From positions 62,001-126,000 of the forward strand of contig NZ_SACN01000003.1 in NCBI RefSeq assembly GCF_004005865.1: DNA of 64,000 bases, given 5' to 3'. How positions within the stretch are numbered: the stretch's first letter is position 1; the number at the start of each line of letters is the position of its first letter. The notes beneath the pieces were generated by a model. That model searched no databases and had not been told where the DNA came from. It was given only the letters and a program-made list of their open reading frames with translations. The position numbers were made by a program, and so were the translations under genes. Shown one piece after another: positions 1-8,132 of the stretch. The stretch is from Sphingomonas crocodyli. Its GTDB lineage: Bacteria > Pseudomonadota > Alphaproteobacteria > Sphingomonadales > Sphingomonadaceae.

Positions 1-315
1 AACCCGATCTTCGGGTGCTGCACCGCCAGAAACGATGAACATGAACTTGAGGCCGGACTTCGCTGCCTCAGCAAGACCCTGCTGCCCCTCACCACCGGGC
101 CTTGGCGCAGCGTCACGGACGTGATCAATGCCGAGATACCTGACCGCTCCGATGACTTGCCGCCAATTCGCATAGCCACCGTCCGAATAGTTGAAATGCG
201 TGTTAACGCCGATGCTATCCGTGAACTGACGGACCGACATCGCGCCGGCGGCAAAGACCCCAGTTGAGGCGGTGGCGGCAATGGCCGCGAATATCCGAGG
301 AAGGACCCAGCTCAT
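1..315 (-). CDS. Secreted glycosidase-like protein, N-terminal part (cut by window edge)
   Basis: The reading frame starts at ATG 313-315 and runs open to base 1, so only the first 105 residues are visible. Residues 1-27 look like a Sec signal peptide: a hydrophobic core FAAIAATASTGVFAAGA after a short basic start. The next part, SIGVNTHFNYSDGGY and then YLGIDHVRDAAP, matches the start of the catalytic domain of the RTX glycosidase at 20614-22668 (SIGVNLHMRYTDSKY, YLGLNLVRDYAP), so the two are paralogues. That domain resembles clan GH-A (TIM barrel) glycosidases. Active-site residues lie beyond the edge. The signal peptide implies Sec export, unlike the RTX paralogue. The precise GH family is not determined. 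Confidence 0.75.
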   Translation of the reverse strand, partial: MSWVLPRIFAAIAATASTGVFAAGAMSVRQFTDSIGVNTHFNYSDGGYANWRQVIGAVRYLGIDHVRDAAPRPGGEGQQGLAEAAKSGLKFMFIVSGGAAPEDRV

Positions 316-688
316 GAGTTGTGGAGGCTCCTTGATCCGACGCGCTGTATGTCAGACCAGCATAGAAGGAATGGCGACCTTTTGTCATCGGATTGCGATC
401 ACATGACGCGAGCGAAGGGCGGTGCGATCAGAAGTTTTGTGGGGCAGGCCCAATTTGTTGCCGATAGCCGGGCGGGTTGGTCCTCGCGCCGGATTGATCC
501 AGTTTTCGATGCAGTGTTTCGCCCGCCGCGATATCTTGAATATGCCTTGTGGGCAAACCAGGGCGGCAGGCCACATGCCGGTCATGTCGTGGAAGTTAGG
601 TGCGCAACGTGGGTCGCTGCCGGCTCAACCCTCGCGCTGTCTCGCCTATTGTGATTTGGGGGCAGAAAGGTTTCATCGTAAAAGGCGA
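316..688. other. Intergenic stretch, no supported gene
   Basis: Two minus-strand genes flank this 373-base region. The short frames inside it have unnatural composition and no recognisable motif. It should hold the promoter of the secreted glycosidase-like gene, but I could not pick convincing -35/-10 boxes. Confidence 0.5.
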
Positions 689-1450
689 CTAAGCTGCTAC
701 CCGATCCATTGTTGCCAATGCGGGGCGGGTGAAAATCCGCTGCTCCTCTTTTTCGGAGAAGAAGAAAGGATAGAGCGATCGGCTGTTTTCCTGGCGGTGT
801 CCGGCATGGGCGTCGATGGCTTTGCGAATATCGTCGACCTTGAGCCACATCAGAACCGCAGGAGCGCCGACCGACTGGTTAGTCTTGACCTCGCCTACCG
901 GCTTGAAACCAAGCATGGCCTGATAAAAGCGGCGGTGGCGTGGATTAACCTCTATGAAAAGGTCGGTGCAGCGATGCTCATTATAGCCGTAGATGAATAC
1001 GATGTGGAACAACGCGGCGAGCATCGGCTTTGACGGCATATCGGCGTCAAAAGCGAGCTTGGTGAGCTCGCAGACCCTGGCGCCCGGTACGTTGCGGAAG
1101 TTGTCAATCTCACCCTTGAAGATATCGTCCGCAGCCAAGCCGGCCGGCGAATCCACACCCAGGGTGATCGTGCCGAAAACCCCGTCGTCGCTCGACGCTG
1201 TGAAGGTCATATGCGAGGATTGTGCGGGGATCTGATGCTGATCGCCATAACCGCGCCAGGCATAACGCCGGTTGACCAACATCCGCGCCGAATTGCGCTG
1301 GTCGTCCGTTTCCGCAAGGCGAACCGTGACCGTCTTGAAACCGGTTGCACACGAGCCCTGTGTCGTAGCTGGACGAAGCGGGACGCTCAGGTCGCAAGAC
1401 CTCAGACCTATATCGACAGCAAAGCTGCCACTTACCCAGTGGACCGACAT
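689..1450 (-). CDS. FeeM-type N-acyltransferase (GNAT fold), probably exosortase-associated
   Basis: The 253-residue protein resembles the N-acyl amino acid synthase FeeM / autoinducer-synthase branch of the GNAT superfamily. Visible signs are an early VTVRLAETDDQRNSA strand-helix followed by RMLVNRRY, a central D-x-x-F-K-G-E-I-D segment, the ELTKLAFD strand, and HIVFIYGYNEHRCTDLFIEVNPRHRRFY. The last is the typical acetyl-CoA-type fold end with conserved EVNPRH. Family members join an acyl group from acyl-ACP to an amine such as an amino acid. FeeM homologues are recurrent neighbours of PEP-CTERM/exosortase systems, and a PEP-CTERM gene lies next upstream on the same strand (1928-2491). The substrate is not readable from sequence. 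The gap to that gene makes co-transcription uncertain. Confidence 0.75.
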   Translation of the reverse strand: MSVHWVSGSFAVDIGLRSCDLSVPLRPATTQGSCATGFKTVTVRLAETDDQRNSARMLVNRRYAWRGYGDQHQIPAQSSHMTFTASSDDGVFGTITLGVDSPAGLAADDIFKGEIDNFRNVPGARVCELTKLAFDADMPSKPMLAALFHIVFIYGYNEHRCTDLFIEVNPRHRRFYQAMLGFKPVGEVKTNQSVGAPAVLMWLKVDDIRKAIDAHAGHRQENSRSLYPFFFSEKEEQRIFTRPALATMDRVAA

Positions 1451-1927
1451 CGAAACCCCCCACAGCGGAAAACAACGTTTCCTTCACTTCGCGCAGCGCA
1501 TCTTGACGGACCGTCCGACCCGTCAACTGCGTTTAAGTCATTGTGGCAGCAGGTGATGTTGCATCAAAGTGCAACAACGCAACCGCGAAACCGAACGTCC
1601 ATGTGACCCCCAATACCCCGCATCAGCTCCCCATGGCCTCTGCAGTTACAGTCTATTAACAAAGAGTGCGACATGGTTAATAGCGGTTTTTTGCCATAGG
1701 CGCGACGAAGCGTGGGTGGATCAAGCCAAAGCTTATCCAACCAGGCCACACTGGCCTTTTTGGAGGTCGCGGACAGGCTGATCGTTCGAATGTTCGTGCC
1801 TGTCAGGCAATCAGCGCGCCCACGGCCCGTGCTCGCCACACTTCCAACCGTATATGCCTCCGCCCGGAGGCGCTTTGCCCTTGCCGCTATGCGCCTGAAG
1901 CACAATCGGGGGCAGAGAAAGGCCTAC
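1451..1927. other. Intergenic stretch, no supported gene
   Basis: This 477-base region lies between the PEP-CTERM gene and the acyltransferase, both on the minus strand. A 113-codon minus-strand frame is present but is basic, Cys/Arg rich and has no recognisable family, so I do not call it. No terminator with a U-run was seen. Confidence 0.5.
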
Positions 1928-2491
1928 TCAACCGCAACTAAGAGCGTTACGCTGTTGCGATCGCCTTACGAGCAGGCCGACAGCTCCAAAACCGATCAGC
2001 ATCATCGCCCAGGTGGTCGGCTCAGGTGCCGCACTCGATCGGACGGTCAAAGTCCCTGCGTAGGAACCGTTGCCACGCGACATGCCCTGAATAACGATGC
2101 GGTTCGTGGCGCCAGGAACGATCTGCACGCCTTGCGTGAAGGCATATTCATTCGTGCCCACCGCTACTGGCGTTGCCACTATGTCGTTAAACCGAAGCGA
2201 AAGGATATCGAGGTCGGTTGGGCCTTGAGCCAGGGTCGTAGTTGTGATGACGCTAGCATTCCCAATGCCTGGGAAATCAAGGACGAACGTGTAGGTGTCG
2301 GTAAAATCGCCCGCGCTGAGACCGCTGTTGCCAAAAAATCCCGATAGGTCGCCATTCGCACCCGCAGACAGGTGGAGATCTGCCGCCGGAAAAGTTGCCC
2401 CGTGAGCGCCAACGGAGAACGTGAGCGAACCTGCAACCCCGATGGCCATAAGGCATCGCTTCAGACTTAGCACGTTTCGGAACTCCGCCAA
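1928..2491 (-). CDS. PEP-CTERM sorting domain protein (FxDxF-like)
   Basis: The 187-residue product has an N-terminal signal peptide (CLMAIGVAGSLTFSVGAHG, cleavage near AHGA). A beta-rich body of about 120 residues contains DTYTFVLDFPGIGNASV, like the FxDxF family of PEP-CTERM proteins. The C-terminus is a classical sorting signal: APEPTTWAMMLIGFGAVGLL, then a basic tail VRRSQQR. Such proteins are exported by Sec and processed at the PEP motif by an exosortase; one is encoded at 19566-20462. The likely fate is the cell surface or the EPS matrix. The ligand or structural role is unknown. The next gene downstream on the same strand is the FeeM-type acyltransferase. Confidence 0.9.
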   Translation of the reverse strand: MAEFRNVLSLKRCLMAIGVAGSLTFSVGAHGATFPAADLHLSAGANGDLSGFFGNSGLSAGDFTDTYTFVLDFPGIGNASVITTTTLAQGPTDLDILSLRFNDIVATPVAVGTNEYAFTQGVQIVPGATNRIVIQGMSRGNGSYAGTLTVRSSAAPEPTTWAMMLIGFGAVGLLVRRSQQRNALSCG

Positions 2492-3502
2492 TCTAGCCTT
2501 TTTGGGGACGAACGTTACCGTCCTGTCGGAGATATGGCGCGAACGGTCCAGGGACTAGTGCGTGAACAGACGATTAATCGCCATATCCCTGGCCGATGAA
2601 AAAGGGTGCGCTCTATCTCACACACATGCTGCGCTAGAGCATTCTGCCTTACGTGTCACCGTGATTCGGTCGATCTTTTTACCAGATCTTCATGAATTAG
2701 GGGCGGTGGCTGGCGGTTGCCAGAACGCTCTACTCGCCATGTCGCTTTGAGCTAAGTGTCGTCGGCACCATCGAGCGGTCTTCAGAACGTCGCCAGCACA
2801 GCCTTAGAGCGCCTGAGTGGTTTGCGTCGGATGCTCGCTATAGGCGCAGCGGCTGCGGCTCGGCGCTGGCGCGACAACATCGCGTTCTCGCAGCACTGCC
2901 TCTCGTTGAGCGATAGCAAATATTGCGTTGCGGTAACGGAACAAAATTGCGGGCCGGCCGTATTGCGGCGGCGGTGCGTGCACGGGTTGGGAAGCCCCGT
3001 GGCCGCCTGCGAGCCTGGAAACAAAGTCTGTCATGATTGGCGGCTAGCAATTTAACGCTGGATTTTCATGGGGGCAGTATGTCGTCATTATTTGCTCGAG
3101 CTAATCGACATGCCAGATACGCAGGCGTCGCCCGCCACCTCGCTGCTCTGCGGTGCAGCGAAAAATCGCTCGACTGCGCCATAAATCGCGTCCCAGTTTC
3201 GGGATGTAGTGCAGTCATGCTGGCAACTTTGACTCGGGCTAAACCGTCTAACCATGCCTTTCCGACTCGGCGAGCGACTTGTCGGCACAGGCAGGATTTA
3301 CAGCGATGTAATCGCGCCAATACTAGGCACGTTTTGCCTTTCGCGAGTCGAATGTTGCCAAGCGACGGTCCGTTCTTGTGTCGGGATGGGACGATTAAAC
3401 GTCGACCAGCGGAAAAACCTTGGTTAACGTCGCATAAAGGACTCCCCCTCCATTCGACTTTGCGCTAATTTTGCGCTGCAACAGAGAGGGAATGGGGCTG
3501 CT
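2492..3502. other. Long intergenic region upstream of the priming transferase
   Basis: Roughly 1 kb lies between the divergent PEP-CTERM gene and the sugar transferase gene. Several 60-140 codon frames exist on both strands but overlap one another, lack ribosome sites and show no family motifs. The region should hold the promoters of both flanking genes. Nothing else could be supported. Confidence 0.5.
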
Positions 3503-4192
3503 ATGAACAGTGAGTTCAGCTTCCAGGCGTTTGATCCCCGATATGCAGTAAGCGTTCGGCGAAATAGGGTGCGTAGCGGGATGGATCGGGTCGCCATGCG
3601 GGCGATTGATATTATGTTGGCGACCGTCGCGTTGCTGTTCCTTCTCCCGCTCATGCTGATCGTGGCGGTAGCGGTATTCGTCAGTGATCCGGGGCCGATT
3701 TTCTTCGTGCAGAACCGGATCGGCCGGCATGGCAAGATTTTCCGTTGCCTGAAGTTCAGGACGATGGCGACGAACGCCGAAGAGCGGCTTGCAGAACTTC
3801 TCGCAAACGATCCGTCAGCGCGTGAAGAGTGGATGCGGGACCATAAGTTGCGCAACGATCCACGTATTGTTGGGATCGGCTCCTTTCTCCGTAAGAGCAG
3901 CTTTGACGAACTCCCGCAGCTGATCAATGTGCTTCGCGGCGAAATGAGCCTCGTGGGCCCTCGCCCGATCGTGCATGCTGAGGCTGCGCGCTACGGGCGC
4001 TACTTCGAACATTATTGCAGCGTGCGGCCTGGTATTACGGGCCTTTGGCAGATTAGTGGTCGCAACGATACGACCTATCGCCGTCGCGTTGCCTTTGACG
4101 TCGCCTATAGCCGTTCCCAGTCTACCTTTCTCGATCTGAGGATCATCGTCATGACGGTTCCCAGTGTTCTCATGGCGAAGGGATCCTACTAG
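3503..4192 (+). CDS. Priming sugar-1-phosphate transferase for EPS (bacterial sugar transferase family)
   Basis: This is a short (229 residue) member of the PF02397 family, which moves a hexose-1-phosphate from a nucleotide sugar onto undecaprenyl phosphate to start an EPS repeat unit at the inner membrane. One hydrophobic hairpin is seen at about residues 33-58. The catalytic signatures follow: QNRIGRHGKIFRCLKFRTM, then SSFDELPQLINVLRGEMSLV with GPRP, and RPGITGLWQISGRND. It lacks the four-helix N-terminal domain of WbaP proteins, so it is the compact core type. In sphingan clusters the equivalent SpsB primes with glucose; the sugar used here cannot be read. It starts the plus-strand block that includes the PMM-like gene. 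Confidence 0.92.
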   Translation: MNSEFSFQAFDPRYAVSVRRNRVRSGMDRVAMRAIDIMLATVALLFLLPLMLIVAVAVFVSDPGPIFFVQNRIGRHGKIFRCLKFRTMATNAEERLAELLANDPSAREEWMRDHKLRNDPRIVGIGSFLRKSSFDELPQLINVLRGEMSLVGPRPIVHAEAARYGRYFEHYCSVRPGITGLWQISGRNDTTYRRRVAFDVAYSRSQSTFLDLRIIVMTVPSVLMAKGSY

Positions 4193-4343
4193 GCGTTCGC
4201 CAGCCATCATCAGCATGCTTTGCGTACCCTCGTTGGACCAGATCGATTGCAGCGAACAACGATCTGCCCGAGTGCGGGATATGCAATTGCCGATCTGGAT
4301 CACATGGTGAATGAGCCACTGCACAGCTGGTTGAGGGTCCAAA

Positions 4344-4667
4344 ATGCCGATTGGGATGGCGGTCGAGCAAGGTAGCAAGATTGAGATATTCGATATTGCC
4401 GGATACTTGCGGTGCACGATCGATCGTCGGGACGGTATGGTCGCCTTTTCGCATTATTGGGTGAATGTCCGAGACGGTGACGCGATCGTCACTTTTGATG
4501 AAAATGGTTGCGCGGTCGATGACGTCGAGTTGCTGGCGGTGTTCACGCCGCATCCTTGGCTGCTTGAGAGTCAGGTCGGGCATCAGCTTGTCGGTCTCAA
4601 CGAAGACGAGATTGCCTTTGGGTTGTCCAAACGGATCGACACGTCACCGCCTTCTGACACCGAATGA
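4344..4667 (+). CDS. Hypothetical protein between sugar transferase and PMM-like gene
   Basis: This is an open frame of 107 codons with normal composition and no recognised family. It has balanced acidic content (VNVRDGDAIVTFDENG, LVGLNEDEIAFGL). The start could be ATG 4344 or ATG 4356; an in-frame TGA just upstream forbids a longer N-terminus. It sits in the same direction as the sugar transferase and the HAD enzyme, about 150 bases after one and 76 before the other, so an operon is possible. No signal peptide or membrane segment is visible. A competing minus-strand frame covers the same DNA but is less protein-like. Confidence 0.4.
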   Translation: MPIGMAVEQGSKIEIFDIAGYLRCTIDRRDGMVAFSHYWVNVRDGDAIVTFDENGCAVDDVELLAVFTPHPWLLESQVGHQLVGLNEDEIAFGLSKRIDTSPPSDTE

Positions 4668-4743
4668 CTTTGCCTTGCGCAGGGTCGCACTTTGCGACCA
4701 GCCTCTGCGTGCCCGCCTGATAGCCCCTGTCCTGGAGTGCTGA

Positions 4744-5493
4744 ATGAAAGACCTCGTCGCCTTTGATCTCGATGGCACTCTGGCCGAGAGCAAGCAGCCG
4801 CTCGGTGAGCCGATGGGCGCCGCGCTCGCAAAGCTGTTGGGCGTTGCGGATGTCGCTATCATATCAGGCGGTGACTGGCCGCAGTTTGAAAAGCAGATTG
4901 CGAGCCGGCTTCCTCAAGATGCTGCTCTGGATCGCCTGTGGTTGATGCCCACCACGGGTACCAAGCTGTATCGTCATGATGCGGGGCGTTGGGTCACGAT
5001 TTATGCCGAGCTGTTCGATGATGCTCAGAAGGCGTCGATCTTGAAGGCTTTCGACGAAGCACTCGACGCGACCGGCTTTACTCCTGAGCAGACCTGGGGT
5101 GCGCGTATCGAGGATCGCGGAAGTCAGATCACGTTTTCCGCGCTCGGTCAGGAGGCGCCCATTTCCGCCAAGGAGAAGTGGGATCCCGATTTTGCGAAGC
5201 GAAGGATCATACAGGCCGATCTTCAGCAGCGGCTCCCCGGGCTTTCGATCAATATGGGCGGTGCGACTTCGATCGATATCACCCGAGCTGGCGTCGACAA
5301 GGCTTATGGCCTCCAAAAGCTAAGCGCGATCAGCAACATCGCTCTTAGCAAGATGATGTTCATTGGCGATGCCATCTTCCCGGGCGGGAACGATTATCCC
5401 GCGTTTCAGCTGGGCGTCGACACCGTGCAGGTTCGCGATCCCCACGAAACACTTTCCGTGATTGCCGCAATCGTAGCGTGCCAGAAGGCATAG
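4744..5493 (+). CDS. HAD-IIB hydrolase resembling eukaryotic-type phosphomannomutase
   Basis: The 249-residue protein starts with the HAD motif I FDLDGTLAES (nucleophile Asp near residue 8). It has the IISGGDWPQFEKQI motif II region, a cap domain in the middle, a lysine at DKAYGL, and the motif IV loop FIGDAIFPGGNDYPAF. The GD-x-x-x-P-G-G-N-D-x-x form is typical of the PMM1/PMM2-type alpha-phosphomannomutases rather than of ordinary sugar phosphatases. The expected reaction is mannose-6-phosphate to mannose-1-phosphate, linking ManA and ManC, both encoded nearby, to GDP-mannose. A phosphatase role cannot be excluded. The ATG follows the context CTGGAGTGCTGA, giving a GGAG ribosome site. Confidence 0.8.
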   Translation: MKDLVAFDLDGTLAESKQPLGEPMGAALAKLLGVADVAIISGGDWPQFEKQIASRLPQDAALDRLWLMPTTGTKLYRHDAGRWVTIYAELFDDAQKASILKAFDEALDATGFTPEQTWGARIEDRGSQITFSALGQEAPISAKEKWDPDFAKRRIIQADLQQRLPGLSINMGGATSIDITRAGVDKAYGLQKLSAISNIALSKMMFIGDAIFPGGNDYPAFQLGVDTVQVRDPHETLSVIAAIVACQKA

Positions 5494-5648
5494 CTACGCC
5501 GCCGATGCCGCGCGGATATGTCATGTCTAGATGGGGGCCACATGCATGGGAGGGTCTGTCGAGCCTCGTTGCATGATCTCGATATCCCCGTTCGTCCCGG
5601 CTATCGAGGGGCTCCTGTCCCTCACATGTGGGAATCTGGCAAGGCGAG

Positions 5649-6065
5649 CTAATATCCTGCCTGGTCATTGTTGACCGGGTCGATAGCCAGGTCGATCCCC
5701 AGCGCAGCCATGTCATTCAGCAAGCGATTGTTGAGCACAGCGCCGCGTGGACCGACCATCCACGAGATATGAAAGCTCAACGCGCCCCCGGTGTCGGTGA
5801 GGCCTTGCATGAAGTCGGCTTTGGTCTGCAGAAGGTTGATGACGGTCCGCAATCGCGATGCGACCTGTCCATCGTCGCCAGACCCTACGTCAAAGATGCA
5901 CAAGCTATGCTCGAATTGCCCCGGCATATTGTCACCACGTGCTGTGAGCCGCGGCTGCCCCGCCTGCCAGCTACGCGCGACAGCAAGCCCAAGCTGCTCG
6001 ATGATATCTTCGGCATCATGGTCAGGATGCCGAACTTGAAACCAGACCCTGTACTTAAAGCTCAT
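5649..6065 (-). CDS. DUF4279 family protein
   Basis: The frame is open from 6182, but family similarity begins at MSFKYRVWFQVRHPDHDAED, so the start at 6065 is preferred; the ribosome site there is weak. The 138-residue product has the DUF4279 pattern: an early strand followed by acidic DAEDI, an internal HSLCIFDVGSGDDGQVAS segment, and a C-terminal SFHISWMVGPRGAVLNNRLL core. Family members are small cytoplasmic proteins of unknown biochemical role, often near immunity or stress genes. It lies alone between plus-strand EPS genes and points against them. No signal or membrane segment is visible. Confidence 0.65.
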   Translation of the reverse strand: MSFKYRVWFQVRHPDHDAEDIIEQLGLAVARSWQAGQPRLTARGDNMPGQFEHSLCIFDVGSGDDGQVASRLRTVINLLQTKADFMQGLTDTGGALSFHISWMVGPRGAVLNNRLLNDMAALGIDLAIDPVNNDQAGY

Positions 6066-6425
6066 TCTTGGAAAGCTCGCGTCGACATTGCCGATCCCTG
6101 TTTTGATCAACTCGCACCAGGCTAAATGGCCGAACATCGCGATTAAAGGCCAATCGTGACGCCTTGTGGCATAATGGGACAATGCTCGGACATTTCCGGC
6201 GTTCGCATGCTATTTGGCGCAATTCATGTGGACTTCGGTTGCCGCGCACGGTTCCGCTTCTTGATCGGGACGTATTCTCCCGTCCTGCGCAGTGGTCTCG
6301 GCGTGATTTGTGGCGTTCGACACGGCCCGATTGATCGGTTTGGCTCCCTACCTTGCCCCCTCCCCTCTTACCGCTTGTTAACCATGATCTTCTAACATGG
6401 TCCTGTTTCCCAATAGGAGCGAGCC

Positions 6426-8123
6426 ATGTCCCTCGGCAGTCATGTCGATAAGTCCGCCGTGCGGTCGTTGTTGAGCATATGCGGACCGCATCTTCGCAGC
6501 GCGGTGCTCTTCAGCGTCGTGATCAACCTTCTGTATCTCACGCCATCGATCTTCATGCTGCAGGTCTATGAGCGTGTGGTTCCGACGGCCGGCGTGATGA
6601 CGCTGACACTCCTGATCATTGTCATGACGATATCGCTTGGCGCTCTGGCCCTCCTGGAATGGTTGCGCGGACGTGTCATGGTCAAGGCTGCCGCAACGCT
6701 CGAAGCGCAGTGCTTGCCGGCCGTTTTGCGGCGAAGTTTTGCCCGACAAGAAATCGGCCGAGCCCGCAAGAGCGAAATCCTTCGCGAGTTCGACACCGTC
6801 AGGTCGACTGCGGGAGGTCCGCTGTTCGTCGCCTTGCTGGATCTTCCGTGGATACCGATCTATGTGCTGGCAGCCTGCGCGCTCAGCCCGTTTCTGTCGC
6901 TCTACATCATTGGCTGCGCAGCCCTCATCATGGGTTTGGGTTGGTTGGCAGCCAAAGCAGGTTCTGCGGCTGGACAGGAAGCCGCGCGGCAAGGTGGCCG
7001 GGTGGGTGCGCAATTCGCTCACCTGTTCGCTTATGCCGGTGAAGCCCGCGGGCTTGGAATGGCGCAATCATTGATCCGCCGACTGATAATCAGCCGTGAT
7101 CAGGCGACGCGCGAAGCTGACGGAGCCGCCTTCAATGCGCAACGCTGGTCGGCGTGGCTCAAGTTCGTTCGCCTCGTGGTTCAGTCGCTCGTGCTGGCGC
7201 TCGCGGCGCTGTTGGTCATCAACCATCAAATGTCGGCAGGCGCGATCTTCGCTTCGAGTCTGCTACTCGGTCGCGCCTTGTCCCCGATCGACATCCTGTC
7301 GTCGAACTGGAAGGGGCTAAAGCTGGCGCAAGCGAGCTGGACCAATATTCACAGCATGGCGCTGTACGAGCAAGTCCCCGAAATGCTTTTGCCGGCACCG
7401 GCCGGAGCCGTCACGCTGGAAGCCGTTACCGCACGGTCGCACAATGGTGAGCGTATCGCGCTGCACGACATTTCCTGTGCCATCGCGCCCGGTGAAATCA
7501 TCGGGATTGCAGGGCCGAGCGGCGCCGGCAAAAGCGCGCTGCTTCGGACGATCGCGGGCCTTATAACGCCTGTGCACGGAACAATCCGATTTGATGGCAC
7601 CGCTATCGAGCATTGGGCCGATTCCCAGCTCGGCAGCGCTATTGGCTATCTTCCCCAGGAGCTGGTGCTGCATCCCGGAACAATTCGCGAGAATATTTCG
7701 AGGTTTGCTGACACGACTTTGCCGTACGCACAGATCGATCAGGCGGTTATTGATGCGGCCCGCCGGGCAGGCGTACATAGCATGATTCAGCGTTTACCCG
7801 ACGGGTACGGAACCGTGGTCGGCCCGGGTGACACGACCTTGTCGCCAGGACAGGCGCAACGAGTGAGCCTCGCGCGCGCGCTGTTCGGTTCGCCGTCGAT
7901 CCTCGTGCTCGATGACCCTTCAACGCGATGTGACGCCGAGGGTAAGATGGTCCTGGCCCGGTTGATCGCTGAGGCGCGCCAGCAAGGCACTACCGTGCTG
8001 CTGTCGAGCCACGACACCGACCTTCTGGCTGCGACCGACAAGATCATGATTTTCGCCGAAGGCCGGCTGGTCAAATTTGGACCGTTCAAAGTGCATAACG
8101 GCCCCGCAAAGGCAGCCGCATAG
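6426..8123 (+). CDS. Type I secretion ABC transporter, permease-ATPase (PrtD/AtrD-like)
   Basis: The 565-residue fused exporter subunit has six predicted membrane helices in residues 20-310 (first near AVLFSVVINLLYLTP). A cytoplasmic ATPase domain follows: Walker A GPSGAGKSAL near residue 361, signature LSPGQAQRVSLARAL near 471, Walker B ILVLDDPS near 492 with the unusual D-D-P instead of D-E-P, and H-loop SSHD near 526. Length and order fit PrtD-type exporters of proteases and lipases with RTX tails. It drives export of an unfolded substrate through a HlyD-TolC channel; the RTX glycosidase at 20614 is the evident candidate. The adaptor gene follows after nine bases. Sphingan clusters carry the same pair as atrD-atrB. 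Confidence 0.93.
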   Translation: MSLGSHVDKSAVRSLLSICGPHLRSAVLFSVVINLLYLTPSIFMLQVYERVVPTAGVMTLTLLIIVMTISLGALALLEWLRGRVMVKAAATLEAQCLPAVLRRSFARQEIGRARKSEILREFDTVRSTAGGPLFVALLDLPWIPIYVLAACALSPFLSLYIIGCAALIMGLGWLAAKAGSAAGQEAARQGGRVGAQFAHLFAYAGEARGLGMAQSLIRRLIISRDQATREADGAAFNAQRWSAWLKFVRLVVQSLVLALAALLVINHQMSAGAIFASSLLLGRALSPIDILSSNWKGLKLAQASWTNIHSMALYEQVPEMLLPAPAGAVTLEAVTARSHNGERIALHDISCAIAPGEIIGIAGPSGAGKSALLRTIAGLITPVHGTIRFDGTAIEHWADSQLGSAIGYLPQELVLHPGTIRENISRFADTTLPYAQIDQAVIDAARRAGVHSMIQRLPDGYGTVVGPGDTTLSPGQAQRVSLARALFGSPSILVLDDPSTRCDAEGKMVLARLIAEARQQGTTVLLSSHDTDLLAATDKIMIFAEGRLVKFGPFKVHNGPAKAAA

Positions 8124-8132
8124 GAGCGTTTG

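Noticed and set aside
2804-3034. 76-codon minus-strand frame with fairly even composition
   Set aside because: No ribosome site, overlaps three other frames of similar length, no recognisable motif.
4170-4583. 137-codon minus-strand frame
   Set aside because: Overlaps the better plus-strand frame at 4344 and the end of the sugar transferase; composition rich in Arg, His and Pro.
5628-6125. 165-codon plus-strand frame
   Set aside because: It is the reverse shadow of the DUF4279 gene, whose family pattern is clear on the minus strand.
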